64,000 nucleotides of DNA from Panopea generosa (taxonomy: Eukaryota > Mollusca > Bivalvia > Adapedonta > Hiatellidae), in assembly GCA_029582155.1 (NCBI GenBank), contig CM055901.1, positions 6,118,874-6,182,873 of the forward strand, written 5' to 3'. Below the pieces are notes generated by a model that was not told where the DNA came from, did not search any database, and worked only from the letters and a program-made list of their open reading frames with translations. The position numbers and the translations under genes are program-made. Below are positions 1 to 15,800 of this stretch, in pieces (positions within the stretch are counted from its first letter, which is position 1; the number at the start of each line of letters is the position of its first letter).

Positions 1-984
1 TCTGAAACAAAAGTAATTAAATTACATTAGTATTTCAGAGAATTATTTTTGCACACTTCATGTATGCCCTGTGCAGTTGTAAATGTAGATGACATCCGCA
101 TACTTCCACATATCCCACGGATAAGATAAACGTGGAATAGCGTAGAAGTGTGGACACGCCACCTTAGGTCTTGACATGCTGTCATTCTTAATCATATGCT
201 CTTAAAAATCCGGTCAGTACTTATGACTTGAGATAATAAGAGTCCAGTTTTAATGTCCACTCCCTACTTCAGCAATGATTCTGGTGTGTATGATGCCCAG
301 ATGGGCATGCTTACAGACATTCCATGTATGATAACTAAGGGAATGTATGCAAGTGTGACCACCAAGACTACTATCAAAGTTATGCTCTTATCAATCTATG
401 ATGTCCATATTTGAGGAAACTGCATCTTACATCCAGCGGTAATTTGCAGTTTGGTATTTAAAATAGAAAGTCTTTTAATATCTGAAACAAAAGTAATTAC
501 ATTATATTAGTATTTCAGAGAATTATTTTTGCACACTTCATGTATGCCCTGTGCAGTTGTAAATGTAGATGACATCCGCATACTTCCACATATCCCACGG
601 ATAAGATACACGTGGAATAGCGTAGAAGTGTGGACACGCCACCTTAGGTCTTGACATGCTGTCATTCTTTATCATATGCTCTTAAATACCGTTCAGTACT
701 AATGACTTGAGCTGTTAGAGTCCAGTTTTAATGTCCACTCCCTGCTTCAGCAATGATTACGATGTATATGATGTCCAGATGGGCATGCTTGCAGACATTC
801 CATGTATAACTGAGGGAATATATGCAAATAAGGCCACCAAGACTACTATCAAAGTTATCCACTTATCAATCTATGATGTCCTTATTTGAAAAAACTGCAT
901 CCTACATCCGGCGGTGATTTGCAATTCGGTATTTAAAATCGAAAGTATTTTAATTACTAAAATAAAAGTAATTCATTTACATTA

Positions 985-1357
985 GTATTTCAGAGAATTA
1001 TTTTCGCACACTTCATGTATGCCCTGCGCAGTTGTAAATTTAGATGACATGCACATACTTCCACGTCCTCCACGGGGATAAGATACACGTGGAATAGCGT
1101 AGAAGTGTGGACACACCACATTAGGTCTTGACATGCTGTCATTCTTAATCATATGCTCTTAAAAACCTGTCAGTACTAATGACTTGAGCTGATAGATTGC
1201 AGTTTTAATGTCCACTCCCTGCTTCAGCAATGATTCCGATGTTTATGATGTCCAGATGGGCATAATTGCTGACATTCCATGCGGCGGTGATTTGTAATTT
1301 GGTATTTAAAATCGAAAGTCTCTTAATATCTGAATTAAAAGTAATTAAATTACATTA
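985..1357. repeat. Example short satellite monomer (about 373 bp)
   Basis: This representative short-class monomer lacks the ~104-bp block found in long monomers (tgtataacttagggaatg through ctgcatcctacatc). The sequence passes from gacattccatg directly into cggcggtgattt. Short monomers usually carry the diagnostic variants ccacgggg, gtgtggacac and acctgtcagtac, so length class and sequence class coincide. Similar short units start near 1834, 2678 and 4460. Confidence 0.9.
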
Positions 1358-1833
1358 GTATTTCAGAGATTTATTTTTGCACACTTCATGTATGCCCTGT
1401 GCAGTTGTAAATTTAGATGACATGCACACACGTCCAAATATTCCACGGATAAGATACACGTGGAATAGCGTAGAAGCGTGTATACGCCACCTTAGGTCTT
1501 GACATGCTGTCATTCCTTATCATATGCTCTTAAAAACCGTTCAGTACTAATGTCTTGAGCTGATAAGAGTCCAGTTTTAATGTCCACTCCCTGCTTCAGC
1601 AATGATTCCGATGTATATGATGTCCATATGGGCATACTTGCAGACATTCCATGTATAATTTAGGGAATGTATGCAAATAGGGCCACCAAGACTACTATCA
1701 AAGCTAAGCTCTTATCAATCTATGATGTTCTTGTTTGAGAAAACTGCATCCTACATCCGGCGGTGATTTGCAATTCGGTATTTAAAATCGAAAGTATTTT
1801 AATTACTGAAAAAAAAGTAATTAAATTACATTA
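1358..1833. repeat. Example long satellite monomer (about 476 bp)
   Basis: This representative long-class monomer carries the extra ~104-bp block including gggccaccaagactacta. Long monomers paired with short ones usually have ccaaatattccacgg and gcgtgtacacgcc (here with one change, gtgtatacgcc) and accgttcagtac. A second long subtype has ccacatatcccacgg with gtgtggacacgcc and ttctggtgtgta, and it occurs in runs of consecutive long units, for example at 3520-4460. Confidence 0.88.
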
Positions 1834-4800
1834 TTATTTCAGAGAATTATTTTTGCACACTTCATGTATGCCCTGTGCAGTTGTAAATTTAGATGACATG
1901 CACACACTTCCACATATTCCACGGATAAGATACACGTGGAATAGCGTAGAAGCGTGTACACGCCACCCTAGGTCTTGACATGCTGTCATTCTTAATCATA
2001 TGCTCTTAAAAACCGTTCAGAACTAATGACTTGAGCTGATAGATTCCAGTTTTAATGTCCACTCCCTGCATCTGCAATGATTCCGATGTTTATGATGTCC
2101 AGATGGGCATTATTGCAGACATTTCATGCGGCGGTGATTTGCAATTTGGTATTTAAAATCGAAAGTCTCTTAATATCTGAATTAAAAGTAATTAAATTAC
2201 ATTAGTATTTCAGATAATTATTTTTGCACACTTCATGTATGCCCTGCGCAGTTGTAAATGAAGATGACATGCACACACTTCCAAATATTCCACGGATAAG
2301 ATACACGTGGAATAGCGTAGAAGCGTGTACACGCCATCTTAGGTCTTGACATGCTGTCATTCCTTATCATATGCTCTTAAAAACCGTTCAGTACTAATGA
2401 CTTGAGCTGATAGAGTCCAGTTCTAATGTCCATTCCCTGCTTCAGCAATGATTCCGATGTATATGATGTCAAGATGGGCATACTTGCAGACATTCCATGT
2501 ATAACTTAGGGAATGTATGCAAATAGGGCCATCAAGACTACTATCAAAGTTATGCTCTTATCAATCTATGATGTTCTTATTTGAAAAAACTGCTTCCTAC
2601 ATCCGGCGGAGATTTGCAATTCGGTATTAAAAATCGAAAGTATTTCATTACTGAAAAAAAGTAATAAAATTACATTAGTATTTCAGAGAATTATTTTTGC
2701 ACACTTCATGTATGCCCTGCGCAGTTGTAAATTTAGATGACATGCGCATACTTCCACATATTCCACGGGGATAAGATACACGTGGAATAGCGTAGAAGTG
2801 TGGACACGCCACATTAGGTCTTGACATGCTGTCATTCTTAATCATATGCTCTTAAAAACCTGTCAGTACTAATGACTTGAGCTGATAGATTCCAGTTTTA
2901 ATGTCCACTCCCTGCTTCAGCAATGATTCCGATGTTTATGATGTCCTGATGGGCATAATTGCAGACATTCCATGCGGCGGTGATTTGCAATTTGGTATTT
3001 AAAATCGAAAGTCTCTTAATATCTGAATTAAAAGTAATTAAATTACATTAGTATTTCAGAGAATTATTTTTGCACACTTCATGTATGCCCTGTGCAGTTG
3101 TAAATTTAGATGACATGCACACACGTCCAAATATTCCACGGATAAGATACACGTGGAATAGCGTAGAAGCGTGTACACGCCACCTTAGGTCTTGACATGC
3201 TGTCATTCCTTATCATATGCTCTTAAAAACCGTTCAGTACTAATGACTTGAGCTGATAGAGTCCAGTTTTAATGTCCACTCCCTGCTTCAGCAATGATTC
3301 TGGTGTGTATGATGTACAGATGGGCATGCTTGCAGACATTCCATGTATGATAACTGAGGGAATGTATGCAAATAGGGCCACCAAGACAAGCTATGCTCTT
3401 ATCAATCTATGATGTTCTTATTTGAGAAAACTGCATCCTACATCCGGCGGTGATTTGCAATTCGGTATTTAAAATCGAAAGTCTTTTAATATCTGAAATA
3501 AAAGTAATTAAATACATTAGTATTTCATTGAATTATTTTTGCACACTTCATGTATGCCCTGTGCAGTTGTAAATTTAGATGACATGCGCATACTTCCACA
3601 TATCCCACGGATAAGATACATGTGGAATAGCGTAGAAGTGTGTACACTCCACCTTAGGCCTTGACATGCTGTCATTCTTAATAATATGCTCTTAAAAACC
3701 TGTCATTACTAATGTCTTGAGCTGATAGAGTCCTGTTTTAATGTCAACTCCCTGCTTCAGCAATGATTCTGGTGTGTATAATGTCCAGATTGGCATGCTT
3801 GCAGATATTTCATGTATGACAACTTAGGGAATGTATGCAAGTGTGGCCACCAAGACTACTATCAAAGCTATGATCTTATCAATATTTGAGAAAACTGCAT
3901 CCTACATACGGCGGTGAGTTGAAATTTGATATTTAAAATCGAAAGTCTTTTAATATCTGAAATAAAAGTAATTAAATTACATAAGTATTTCAGAGAATTA
4001 TTTTTGCACACTTCGTGTATGCCCTGTGCAGTTGTTAATGTAGATGACATGCGCATACTTCCACATATCCCACGGATAAGATACACGTGGAATAGCGTAG
4101 AAGTGTGGACACGCCACCTTAGGTCTTGACATGCTGTCATTCTTAATCATATGCTCTTAAAAACCGGTCAGTACTAATGCCTTCAGCTGATAGAGTCCTG
4201 TTTTAATGTCCACTCCCTGCTTCAGCAATGATTCTGGTGTGTATAATGTCCAGATTGGCATGCTTGCAGACATTCCATGTATACCTTAGGGAATGTATGC
4301 AAATAGGGCCACCAAGACTACTATCAAAGTTATGCTCTTATCAGTCTATGACGTCCTTATTTGAAAAAACTGCATCCTACATCTGGCGGCGATTTGCAAT
4401 TCGGTATTTAAAATCGAAAGTATTTTAATTACTGAAACAAAAGTAATTAAATAACATTAGCATTTCAGAGAATTATTTTTGCACACTTCATGTATACCCT
4501 GCGCAGTTGTAAATTTAGATGACATGCGCAAACTTCCACGTTTTCCAAGGGGATAAGATACACGTGGAATAGCGTAGAAGTGTGGACACGCCACCTTAGG
4601 TCTTGACATGCTGTCATTCCTTATCATATGCTCTTAAAAACCGTTCAGTACTAATGACTTGAGCTGATAGAGTCCAGTTTTAATGTCCACTCCCTGCATC
4701 TGCAATGATTCCGATGTTTATGATGTCCAGATGGGCATAATTGCAGACATCCCATGCGGCGGTGATTTGCAATTTGGTATTTAAAATCGAAAGTCTCTTA

Positions 4801-7800
4801 ATACCTGAATTATAAGTAATTAAATTACATTAGTATTTCAGAGAATTATTTTTGCACACTTCATGTATGTATGCCCTGTGCAGTTGTAAATTTAGATGAC
4901 ATGCACACACGTCCAAATATTCCACGGATAAGATACACGTGGAATAGCGTAGAAGCGTGTACACGCCACCTTAGGTCTTGACATGCTGTCATTCCTTACC
5001 ATATGCTCTTAAAAACCGTTCAGTACTAATGACTTGAGCTGATAGAGTCCAGTTTTAATGTCCACTCCCTGCTTCAGCAATGATTCCGATGTATATGATG
5101 TCCAGATGGGCATACTTGCAGATATTCCATGTATAACTTAGGGAATGTATGCAAATAGGGCCACCAAGACTACTATAAAAGTTATGCTCTTATCAATCTA
5201 TGATGTCCTTATTTGAAAAAACTGCATCCTACATCCGGCGGTGATTTGCAATTCGGTATTTAAAATCGAAAGTATTTTAATTACTGAAATAAAAGTAATT
5301 AAATTACATTAGTATTTCAGAGAATTATTTTTGCAAACTTCATGTATGCCCTGCGCAGTTGTAAATTTAGATGACATGCGCATACTTCCACGCTTTCCAA
5401 GGGGATAAGATACACGTGGAATAGCGTAGAAGTGTGGACACGCCACCTTAGGTCTTGACATGCTGTCATTCTTAATCATATGCTCTTAAAAACCTGTCAG
5501 TACTAATGACTTGAGCTGATAGATTCCAGTTTTAATGTCCACTCCCTGCTTCAGCAATGATTCCGATGTTTATGATGTCCAGATGGGCATAATTGCAGAC
5601 ATTTCATGCTACGGTGATTTGAAATTTGGTATTTAAAATCGAAAGTCTCTTCATACCTGAATTAAAAGTAATTAAATTACATTAGTATTTCAGAGAATTA
5701 TTTTTGTACACTTCATGTATGCCCTGTGCAGTTGTAAATTTAGATGACATGCACACACTTCCAAATATTCCACGGATAAGATACACGTGGAATAGCATAG
5801 AAGCGTGTACACGCCACATTAGGTCTTGACATGCTGTCATTCTTAATCATATGCTATTAAAAACCGTTCAGTACTAATGACTTGAGCTGATAGAGTCCAG
5901 TTTTTATGTCCACTCACTACTTCAGCAATGATTTTAGTGTGTATGATATCCAGATGGGCATGCTTGCAGACATTCCATGTATGATAACTTAGGGAATGTA
6001 TGCAAGTGTGGGTACCAAGACTAATATCAAAGCTATGCTCTTATCAATCTATGATGTTCTTATTTGAGAAAACTGCATCCTACATCCGGCGGTGATTTGC
6101 AATTCGGTATTTAAAATTGAAAGTCTTTTAATATCTGAAATAAAAGTAATTAAATTACATTAGTATTTCAGAGAATTATTTTTGCACACTTCATGTATGC
6201 CCTGTGCAGTTGTAAATTAAGATGACATGCACACGCGTCCAAATATTCCACGGATAAGATATACGTGGAATAGCGTAGAAGCGTGTACACGCCATCTTAG
6301 ATCTTGACATGCTGTCATTCCTTATCATATGCTCTTAAAAACCGTTCAGTACTAATGACTTGAGCTGATAGAGTCCAGTTTTAATGTCCACTCCCTGCTT
6401 CAGCAATGATTCCGATGTATATGATGTCCAGATGGGCATACTTGAAGACATTCCATGTATAACTTAGGGAATGTATGCAAATAGGGCCATCAAGACTACT
6501 ATCAAAGTTATGCTCTGATCAATCTATGATGTCCTTATTTGAAAAAACTGCATCCTACATCCGGCGTGATTTGCAATTCGGTATCTAAAATCGAAAGTAA
6601 ATTAATTACTCAAAAAAGTAATTAAATTACATTAGTATTTCAGAGAATTATTTTTGCACACTTCATGTATGCCCTGCGCAGTTGTAAATTTAGATGACAT
6701 GCGCATACTTCCACATATTCCACGGGGATAAGATACGCGTGGAATAGCGTAGAAGTGTGGACACGCCACCTTAGGTCTTGACATGCTGTCATTCTTAATC
6801 ATATGCTCTTAAAAACCTGTCAGTACTAATGACTTGAGCTGATAGATTCCAGTTTTAATGTCCACTCCCTGCTTCAGCAATGATTCCGATGTTGATGATG
6901 TCCAAATGGGCATAATTGCAGACATTCCATGCGGCGGTGATTTGCAATTTGGTATTTAAAATCGAAAGTCTCTTAATATCTGAATTAAAAGTAATTAAAT
7001 TACATTAGTATTTCAGAGAATTATTTTTGCACACTTCATGTATGCCCTGTGCAGTTGTAAATTAAGATGACATGATCACGCGTCCAAATATTCCACGGAT
7101 AAGATACACGTGGAATAGCGTAGAAGCGTGTACACGCCACATTAGGTCTTGACATGCTGTCATTCCTTATATGCTCTTAAAACCGTTCAGTACTAATGAC
7201 GTGAGCTGATAGAGTCCAATTGTAATGTCCACTTCCTGCTTTAGCAATGATTCCGATGTATATGATGTCCAGATGGGCATACTTGCAGACATTCCATGTA
7301 TAACTTAGGGAATGTATGCAAATAGGGCCACCAAGACTACTATCAAAGTTATGCTCTTATTAATCTTTGATGTCCTTATTTGAAAAAAGTGCATCCTACA
7401 TCCGGCGGTGATTTGCAATTCGGTATTTAAAATCGAAAGTATTTTAATTACTGAAATAAAAGTAATTAAATTACATTAGTATTTCAGAGAATTATTTTTG
7501 CATACTTCATATATGCCTTGCGCAGTTGTAAATTTAGATGACATGCGCATACTTCTACATATTCCACAGGGATAAGATACAGTGGAATAGCGTAGAAGTG
7601 TGGACACGCCACCTTAGGTCTTGACATGCTGTCATTCTTAATCATATGCTCTTAAAAACCTGTCAGTACTAATGACTTGAGCTGATAGATTCCAGTTTTA
7701 ATGTCCACTCCCTGCTTCAGCAATGATTCCGATGTTTATGATGTCAAGATGGGCATAATTGCAGACATTCCATGTGGCGGTGATTTGCAATTTGGTATTT

Positions 7801-10800
7801 AAAATCGAAAGTCTCTTAATATCTGAATTAAAAGTAATTAAATTACATTAGTATTTCAGAGAATTATTTTTGCACACTTCATGTATGCCCTGTGCAGTTG
7901 TAAATTAAGATGACATGATCACGCGTCCAAATATTCCAAGGATAAGATACACGTGGAATAGCGTAGAAGCGTGTACACGCCACCTTAGGTCTTGACATGC
8001 TGTCATTCCTTATATGCTCTTAAAACCGTTCAGTACTAATGACTTGAGCTGATAGATTCCAGTTTTAATGTCCACTCCCTACTTCAGCAATGATTCTGGC
8101 GTGTATGATGTCCAGAAGGGCATGCTTGCAGACATTCCATGTATTATAACTTAGGGACTGTATGCAAGTGTGGCCACCAAGACTAATATCAAAGCTATGC
8201 TCTTATCAATCTATGATGTTCTTATTTGAGAAAACTGCATCCTACATCCGGCGGTGATTTGCAATTCTGTATTTAAAATCGAAAGTCTTTTAATATCTGA
8301 AATAAAAGTAATTAAATTACATTAGTATTTCAGAGAATTATTTTTGCACACTTCATGTATGCCCTGTGCAGTTGTAAATGAAGATGACATGCACACGCGT
8401 CCAAACATTCCACGGATAAGATACACGTGGAATAGCGTAGAAGCGTGTACACGCCACCTTAGGTCTTGACATGCTGTCATTCCTTATCATATGCTCTTAA
8501 AAACCGTTCAGTACTAATGACTTGAGCTGATAGATTCCAGTTTTAATGTCCATTCCCTGCTTCAGCAATGATTCCGATGTATATGATGTCAAGATGGGCA
8601 TACTTGCAGACATTCCATGTATAACTTAGGGAATGTATGCAAATAGGGCCATCAAGACTACTATCAAAGTTATGCACTTATCAATCTATGATGTCCTTAT
8701 TTGAAAAAACTGCTTCCTACATCCGGCGGTGATTTGCAATTCGGTATTTAAAATCGAAAGTATTTCATTACTGTAAAAAAGTAATTAAATTACATTAGTA
8801 TTTCAGAGAATTATTTTTGCACACTTCATGTATGCCATGCGCAGTTGTAAATTTAAATGACATGCGCATACTTCCACATATTCCACGGGGATAAGATACA
8901 CGTGGAATAGCGTAGAAGTGTGGACACGCCACCTTAGGTCTTGACATGCTGTCATTCTTAATCATATGCTCTTAAAAACCTGTCAGTACTAATGACTTGA
9001 GCTGATAGATTCCAGTTTTAATGTCCACTCCCTGCTTCAGCAATGATTCCGATGTTTATGATGTCCAGATGGGCATAATTGCAGATATTCCATGCGGCGG
9101 TGATTTGCAATTTGGTATCTAAAATCGAAAGTCTCTTAATATCTGAATTAAAAGTAATTACATTACATTAGTATTTCAGAGAATTATTTTTGCACACTTC
9201 ATGTATGCCCTCTGCAGTTGTAAATTTAGATGACATGCACACACGTCCAAATATTCCATGGATAAGATACACGTGGAATAGCGTAGAAGTGTGTACACGC
9301 CACCTTAGGTCTTGACATGCTGTCATTCTTAATCATATGCTCTTAAAAACCTGTCAGTACTAAAGTCTTGAGCTGATAGAGTCCTGTTTTAATGTCCACT
9401 CCCTGCTTCAGCAATGATTCTGGTGTGTATAATGTCCAGATTGGCATGCTTGCAGACATTTCATGTATGACAACTTAGGGAATGTATGCAAGTGTGGCCA
9501 CCAAAACTACTATCAAAGCTATGATCTTATCAATATTTGAGAAAACTGCATCCTACATCCGGCGGTGAGTTGAAATTTGATATTTAAAATCGAAAGTCTT
9601 TTAATATCTGAAAAAAAAGTAATTAAATTACATAAGTATTTCAGAGAATTATTTTTGCACACTTCATGTATGCCCTGTGCAGTTGTAAATGTAGATGACA
9701 TGCGCATACTTCCACATATCCCACGGATAAGATACACGTGGAATAGCGTAGAAGTGTGGACACGCCACATTAGGTCTTGACATGCTGTCATTCTTAATCA
9801 TATGCTCTTAAAAACCTGTCAGTACTAATGTCTTCAACTGATAGAGTCCTGTTTTAATGTCCACTCCCTGCTTCAGCAATGATTCTGATGTGTATAATGT
9901 CCAGATTGGCATGCTTGCAGACATTCCATGTATAACTTAGGGAATGTATGCAAATAGGGCCACCAAGACTACTATCAAAGTTATGGTCTTATCAATCTAT
10001 GATGTCCTTATTTGAAAAAACTGCATCCTACATCCGGCGGTGATTTGCAATTCGGTATTTAAAATCGAAAGTATTTTAATTACTGAAATAAAAGTAATTA
10101 AATTACATTAGTATTTCAGAGAATTATTTTTGCACACTTCATGTATACCCTGCGCAGTTGTAAATTTAGATGACATGCGCATACTTCCACGTTTTCCACG
10201 GGGATAAGATACACGTGGAATAGCGTAGAAGTGTGGACACGCCACCTTAGGTCTTGACATGCTGTCATTCCTTATCATATGCTCTTAAAAACCGTTCAGT
10301 ACTAATGACTTGAGCTGATAGAGTCCAGTTTTAATGTCCACTTCCTGCTTCTTCAATGATTCCGATGTTTATGATGTCAAGATGGGCATAATTGCAGACA
10401 TCCCATGCGGCGGTGATTTGCAATTTGGTATTTAAAATCGAAAGTCTCTTAATATCTGAATTAAAAGTAATTAAATTACATTAGTATTTCAGAGAATTAT
10501 TTTTGCACACTTCATGTATGTATGCCCTGTGCAGTTGTAAATTTAGATGACATGCACACACGTCCAAATATTCCACAGATAAGATACACGTGGAATAGCG
10601 TAGAAGCGTGTACACGCCATCTTAGGTCTTGACATGCTGTCATTCCTTTCCATATGCTCTTAAAAACCGTTCAGTACTAATGACTTGAGCTGAAAGAGTC
10701 CAGTTTTAATGTCCACTCCCTGCTTCAGCAATGATTCCGATCTATATGATGTCCAGATGGGCATACTTGCAGACATTCCATGTATAACTTAGGGAATGTA

Positions 10801-12865
10801 TGCAAATAGGGCCACCAAGACTACTATAAAAGTTATGCTCTTATCAATCTATGATGTCCTTATTTGAAAAAACTGCATCCTACATCCGGCGGTGATTTGC
10901 AATTCGGTATTTAAAATCGAAAGTATTTTAATTACTGAAATAAAAGTAATTAAATTACATTATTATTTGAGAGAATTATTTCTGCACACTTCATGTATGC
11001 CCTGCGCAGTTGTAAATTTAGATGGCATGCGCATACTTCGACGCTTTCCACGGGGATAAGATACACGTGGAATAGCGTAGAAGTGTGGACACGCCACCTT
11101 AGGTCTTGACATGCTGTCATTCTTAATCATATGCTCTTAAAAACCTGTCAGTACTAATGACCTGAGCTGATAGATTCCAGTTTTAATGTCCGCTCCCTGC
11201 TTCTGCAATGATTCCGATGTTTATGATGTCCAGATGGGCATAATTGCAGACATTTCATGCGGCGGTGATTTGCAATTTGGTATTTAAAATCGAAAGTCTC
11301 TTCATACCTGATTTAAAAGTAATTAAATTACATTAGTATTTCAGAGAATTATTTTTGCACACTTCATGTATGTCCTGTGCAGTTGTAAATTTAGATGACA
11401 TGCACAAACTTCCACATATTCCACGGATAAGATACACGTGCGATAGCGTAGAAGCGTGTACACGCCACATTAGGTCTTGACATGCTGTCATTCTTAATCA
11501 TATGCTCTTAAAAACCGTTCAGTACTAATGACTTGAGCTGATAGAGTCCAGTTTTAATGTCCACTCCCTGCTTCTGCAATGATTCCGATGTTTATGATGT
11601 CCAGATGGGCATAATTGCAGACATTTCATGAGGCGGTGATTTGCAATTTGGTATTTAAAATCGAAAGTCTCTTAATATCTGAATTGAAAGTAATTAAATT
11701 TCATTAGTATTTCAGAGATTAATTTTTGCACACTTCATGTATGCCCTGTGCAGTTGTAAATTAAGATGACATGCACCCCTCCAAAATATTCCACGGATAA
11801 AATACACGTGGAATAGTGTAGAAGCGTGTACACGCCACCTTAGGTCTTGACATGCTGTCATTCCTTATCAGATGCTCTTAAAAACCGTTCAGTACTAATG
11901 ACTTGAGCTGATAGAGTCCAGTTTTAATGTCCAGTCCCTACTTCAGCACTGATTTTAGTGTGTGTGATATCCAGATGGGCATGCTTGCCGACATTCCATG
12001 TATGATAACTTAGGGAATGTATGCTAGTGTGGGTACCAAGACTAATATCAAAGCTATGCTCTTATCAATCTATGATGTTCTTATTTGAGAAAACTGCATC
12101 CTACATCCGGCGGTGATTTGCAATTCGGTATTTAAAATTGAAAGTCTTTTAATATCTGAAATAAAAGTAATTAAATTACATTAGTATTTCAGAGAATTAT
12201 TTTTGCACACTTCATGTATGCCCTGTGCAGTTGTAAATTAAGATGACATGCACACGCGTCCAAATATTCCACGGATAAGAAACACGTGGAATAGCGTAGA
12301 AGCGTGTACACGCCATCTTAGATCTTGACATGCTGTCATTCCTTATCATATGCTCTTAAAAACCGTTCAGTACTAATGACTTGAGCTGATAGAGTCCAGT
12401 TTTAATGTCCACTCCCTGCTTCAGCAATGATTCCGATGTATATGACGTCCAGATGGGCATACTTGAAAACATTCCATGTATAACTTAGGGAATGTATGCA
12501 AATAGGGCCATCAAGACTACTATCAAAGTTATGCTCTTATCAATCTATGATGTCCTTATTTGAAAAAACTGCTTCCTACATCCGGCGGTGATTTGCAATT
12601 CGGTATTTAAAATCGAAAGTAAATTAATTACTCAAAAAAGTAGTTAAATTACATTAGTATTTCAGAGAATTATTTTTGCACACTTCATGTATGCCTTGCG
12701 CAGTTGTAAATTTAGATGACATGCGCATACTTCCACATATTCCACGGGGATAAGATACGCGTGGAATAGCGTAGAAGTGTGGACACGCCACCTTAGGTCT
12801 TGACAAGCTGTCATTCTTAATCATATGCTCTTAAAAACCTGTCAGTACTAATGACTTGAGCTGAT

Positions 12866-15800
12866 AGATTCCAGTTTTAATGTCCACTCCCTGCTTCAGC
12901 AATGATTCCGATGTTGATGATGTCCAAATGGGCATAATTGCAGACATTCCATGCGGCGGTGATTTGCAATTTGGTATTTAAAATCGAAAGTCTCTTAATA
13001 TCTGAATTAAAAGTAATTAAATTACATTAGTATTTCAGAGAATTATTTTTGCACACTTCATGTATGCCCTGTGCAGTTGTAAATTAAGATGACATGATCA
13101 CGCGTCCAAATATTCCACGGATAAGATACACGTGGAATAGCGTAGAAGCGTGTACACTCAACCTTAGGTCTTGACATGCTGTCATTCCTTATCATATGCT
13201 CTTAAAACCGTTCAGTACTAATGACGTGAGCTGATAGAGTCCAGTTTTAATGTCCACTCCCTGCTTCAGCAATGATTCCGATGTATATGATGTCCAGATG
13301 GGCATACTTGCAGACATTCCATGTATAACTTAGGGAATGTATGCAAATAGAGCCACCAAGACTACTATCAAAGTTATGCTCTTATTAATCTTTGATGTCC
13401 TTATTTGAAAAAACTGCATCCTACCTCCGACGGTGATTTGCAATTCGGTATTTCAAATCGAAAGTATTTTAATTACTGAAATAAAAGTAATTAAATTAAA
13501 TTAATATTTCAGAGAATTATTTTTGCACACTTCATGTATGCCCTGTGCAGTTGTAAATTTAGATGACATGCACACAATTCCACATATTTCTCGGATAAGA
13601 TACACGTGGAATTGCGTAGAAGTGTGGACACGCAACCTTAGGTCTTGACAGGCTGTCATTCTTAATCATATGCTCTTAAAAACCTGTCAGTACTAATGAC
13701 TTGAGCTGATAGATTCCAGTTTTAATGTCCACTCCCTGCTTCAGCAATGATTCCGATGTTGATGATGTCCAAATGGGCATAATTGCAGATATTCCATGCG
13801 GCGGTGATTTGCAATTTGGTATTTAAAATCGAAAGTCTCTTCAAATCTGAATTAAAAGTAATTAAATTACATTAGTATTTCAGAGAATTATTTTTGCACA
13901 CTTCATGTATGCCCTGTGCAGTTGTAAATTAAGATGACATGATCACGCGTCCAAATATTCCACGGATAAGATACACGTGGAATAGCGTAGAAGCGTGTAC
14001 ACGCCACCTTAGGTCTTGACATGCTGTCATTCCTTATCATATGCTCTTAAAACAGTTCAGTACTAATGACGTGAGCTGATAGAGTCCAGTTTTAATGTCC
14101 ACTCCCTGCTTCAGCAATGATTCCGATGTATATGATGTCCAGATGGGCATACTTGCAGACATTCCATGTATAACTTAGGGAATGTATGCAAATAGGGCCA
14201 CCAAGACTACTATCAAAGTTATGCTCTTATTAATCTTTGATGTCCTTATTTGAAAAAACTGCATCCTACCTCCGACGGTGATTTGCAATTCGGTATTTCA
14301 AATCGAAAGTATTTTAATTACTGAAATAAAAGTAATTAAATTAAATTAATATTTCAGAGAATTATTTTTGCACACTTCATGTATGCCCTGTGCAGTTGTA
14401 AATTTAGATGACATGCACACAATTCCACATATTTCTCGGATAAGATACACGTGGAATTGCGTAGAAGTGTGGACACGCCACCTTAGGTCTTGACAGGCTG
14501 TCATTCTTAATCATATGCTCTTAAAAACCTGTCAGTACTAATGACTTGAGCTGATAGATTCCAGTTTTAATGTCCACTCCCTGCTTCAGCAATGATTCCG
14601 ATGTTGATGATGTCCAAATGGGCATAATTGCAGACATTCCATGCGGCGGTGATTTGCAATTTGGTATTTAAAATCGAAAGTCTCTTCAAATCTGAATTAA
14701 AAGTAATTAAATTACATTAGTATTTCAGAGAATTATTTTTGCACACTTCATGTATGCCCTGTGCAGTTGTAAATTAAGATGACATGCACATGCGTCCAAA
14801 TATTCCACGGATAAGATACACGTGGAATAGCGTAGAAGCGTGTACACGCCACATTAGGTCTTGACATGCTGTCATTCCTTATCATATGCTCTTAAAAACA
14901 GTTCAGTACTAATGACTTGAGCTGATAGAGTCTAGTTTTAATGTCCACTCCCTGCTTCAGCAATGATTCCGATGTATATGACGTCAAGATGGGCATACTG
15001 GCAGACATTCCATGTATAACTTAGGGAATGTATGCAAATAGGGCCACCAAGACTACTATCAAAGTTATGCTCTTATCAATCTATGATGTCCTTATTTGAA
15101 AAAACTGCATCCTACATCCGGCGGTGATTTGCAATTCGGTATTTAAAAGCGAAAGTATTTTAATTACTGAAATAAAAGTAATTAAATTACATTAGTATTT
15201 CAGAGAATTATTTTTGCACACTTCATGTATGCCCTGCGCAGTTGTAAATTAAGATGACATGCGCATACTTCCACGTACTCCACGGGGATAAGATACACGT
15301 GGAATAGCGTAGAAGTGTGGACACGCCACCTTAGGTCTTGACATGCTGTCATTCTTAATCATATGCTCTTAAAAACCTGTCAGTACTAATGACTTGAGCT
15401 GATAAATTCCAGTTTTAATGTCCACTCCCTGCTTCTGCAATGATTCCGATGTTTATGATGTCCGGATGGGCATAATTGTAGACATTCCATGCGGCGGTGA
15501 TTTGCAATTTGGTATTTAAAATCGAAAGAATCTTAATATCTGAATTAAAAGTAATTAAATTACATTAGTATTTCAGATAATTATTTTTACACACTTCAAG
15601 TATGCCCTGTGCAGTTGTAAATTTAGATGACATGCACACACTTCCAAATATTCCACGGATAAGATACACGTGGAATAGCGTAAAAGCGTGTACACGCCAC
15701 CTTAGGTCTTGACATGCTGTCATTCTTAATCATATGCTCTTAAAAACCGTTCAGTACTAATGACTTGAGCTGATAGAGTCCTGTTTTAATGTCCATTCCC

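Noticed and set aside
3868-4140. 90-codon and 67-codon overlapping frames on opposite strands, repeated near 9,519, 23,935 and 26,922
   Set aside because: Both strands are open in the same repeat unit, and indels and stops in sister monomers show no coding constraint.
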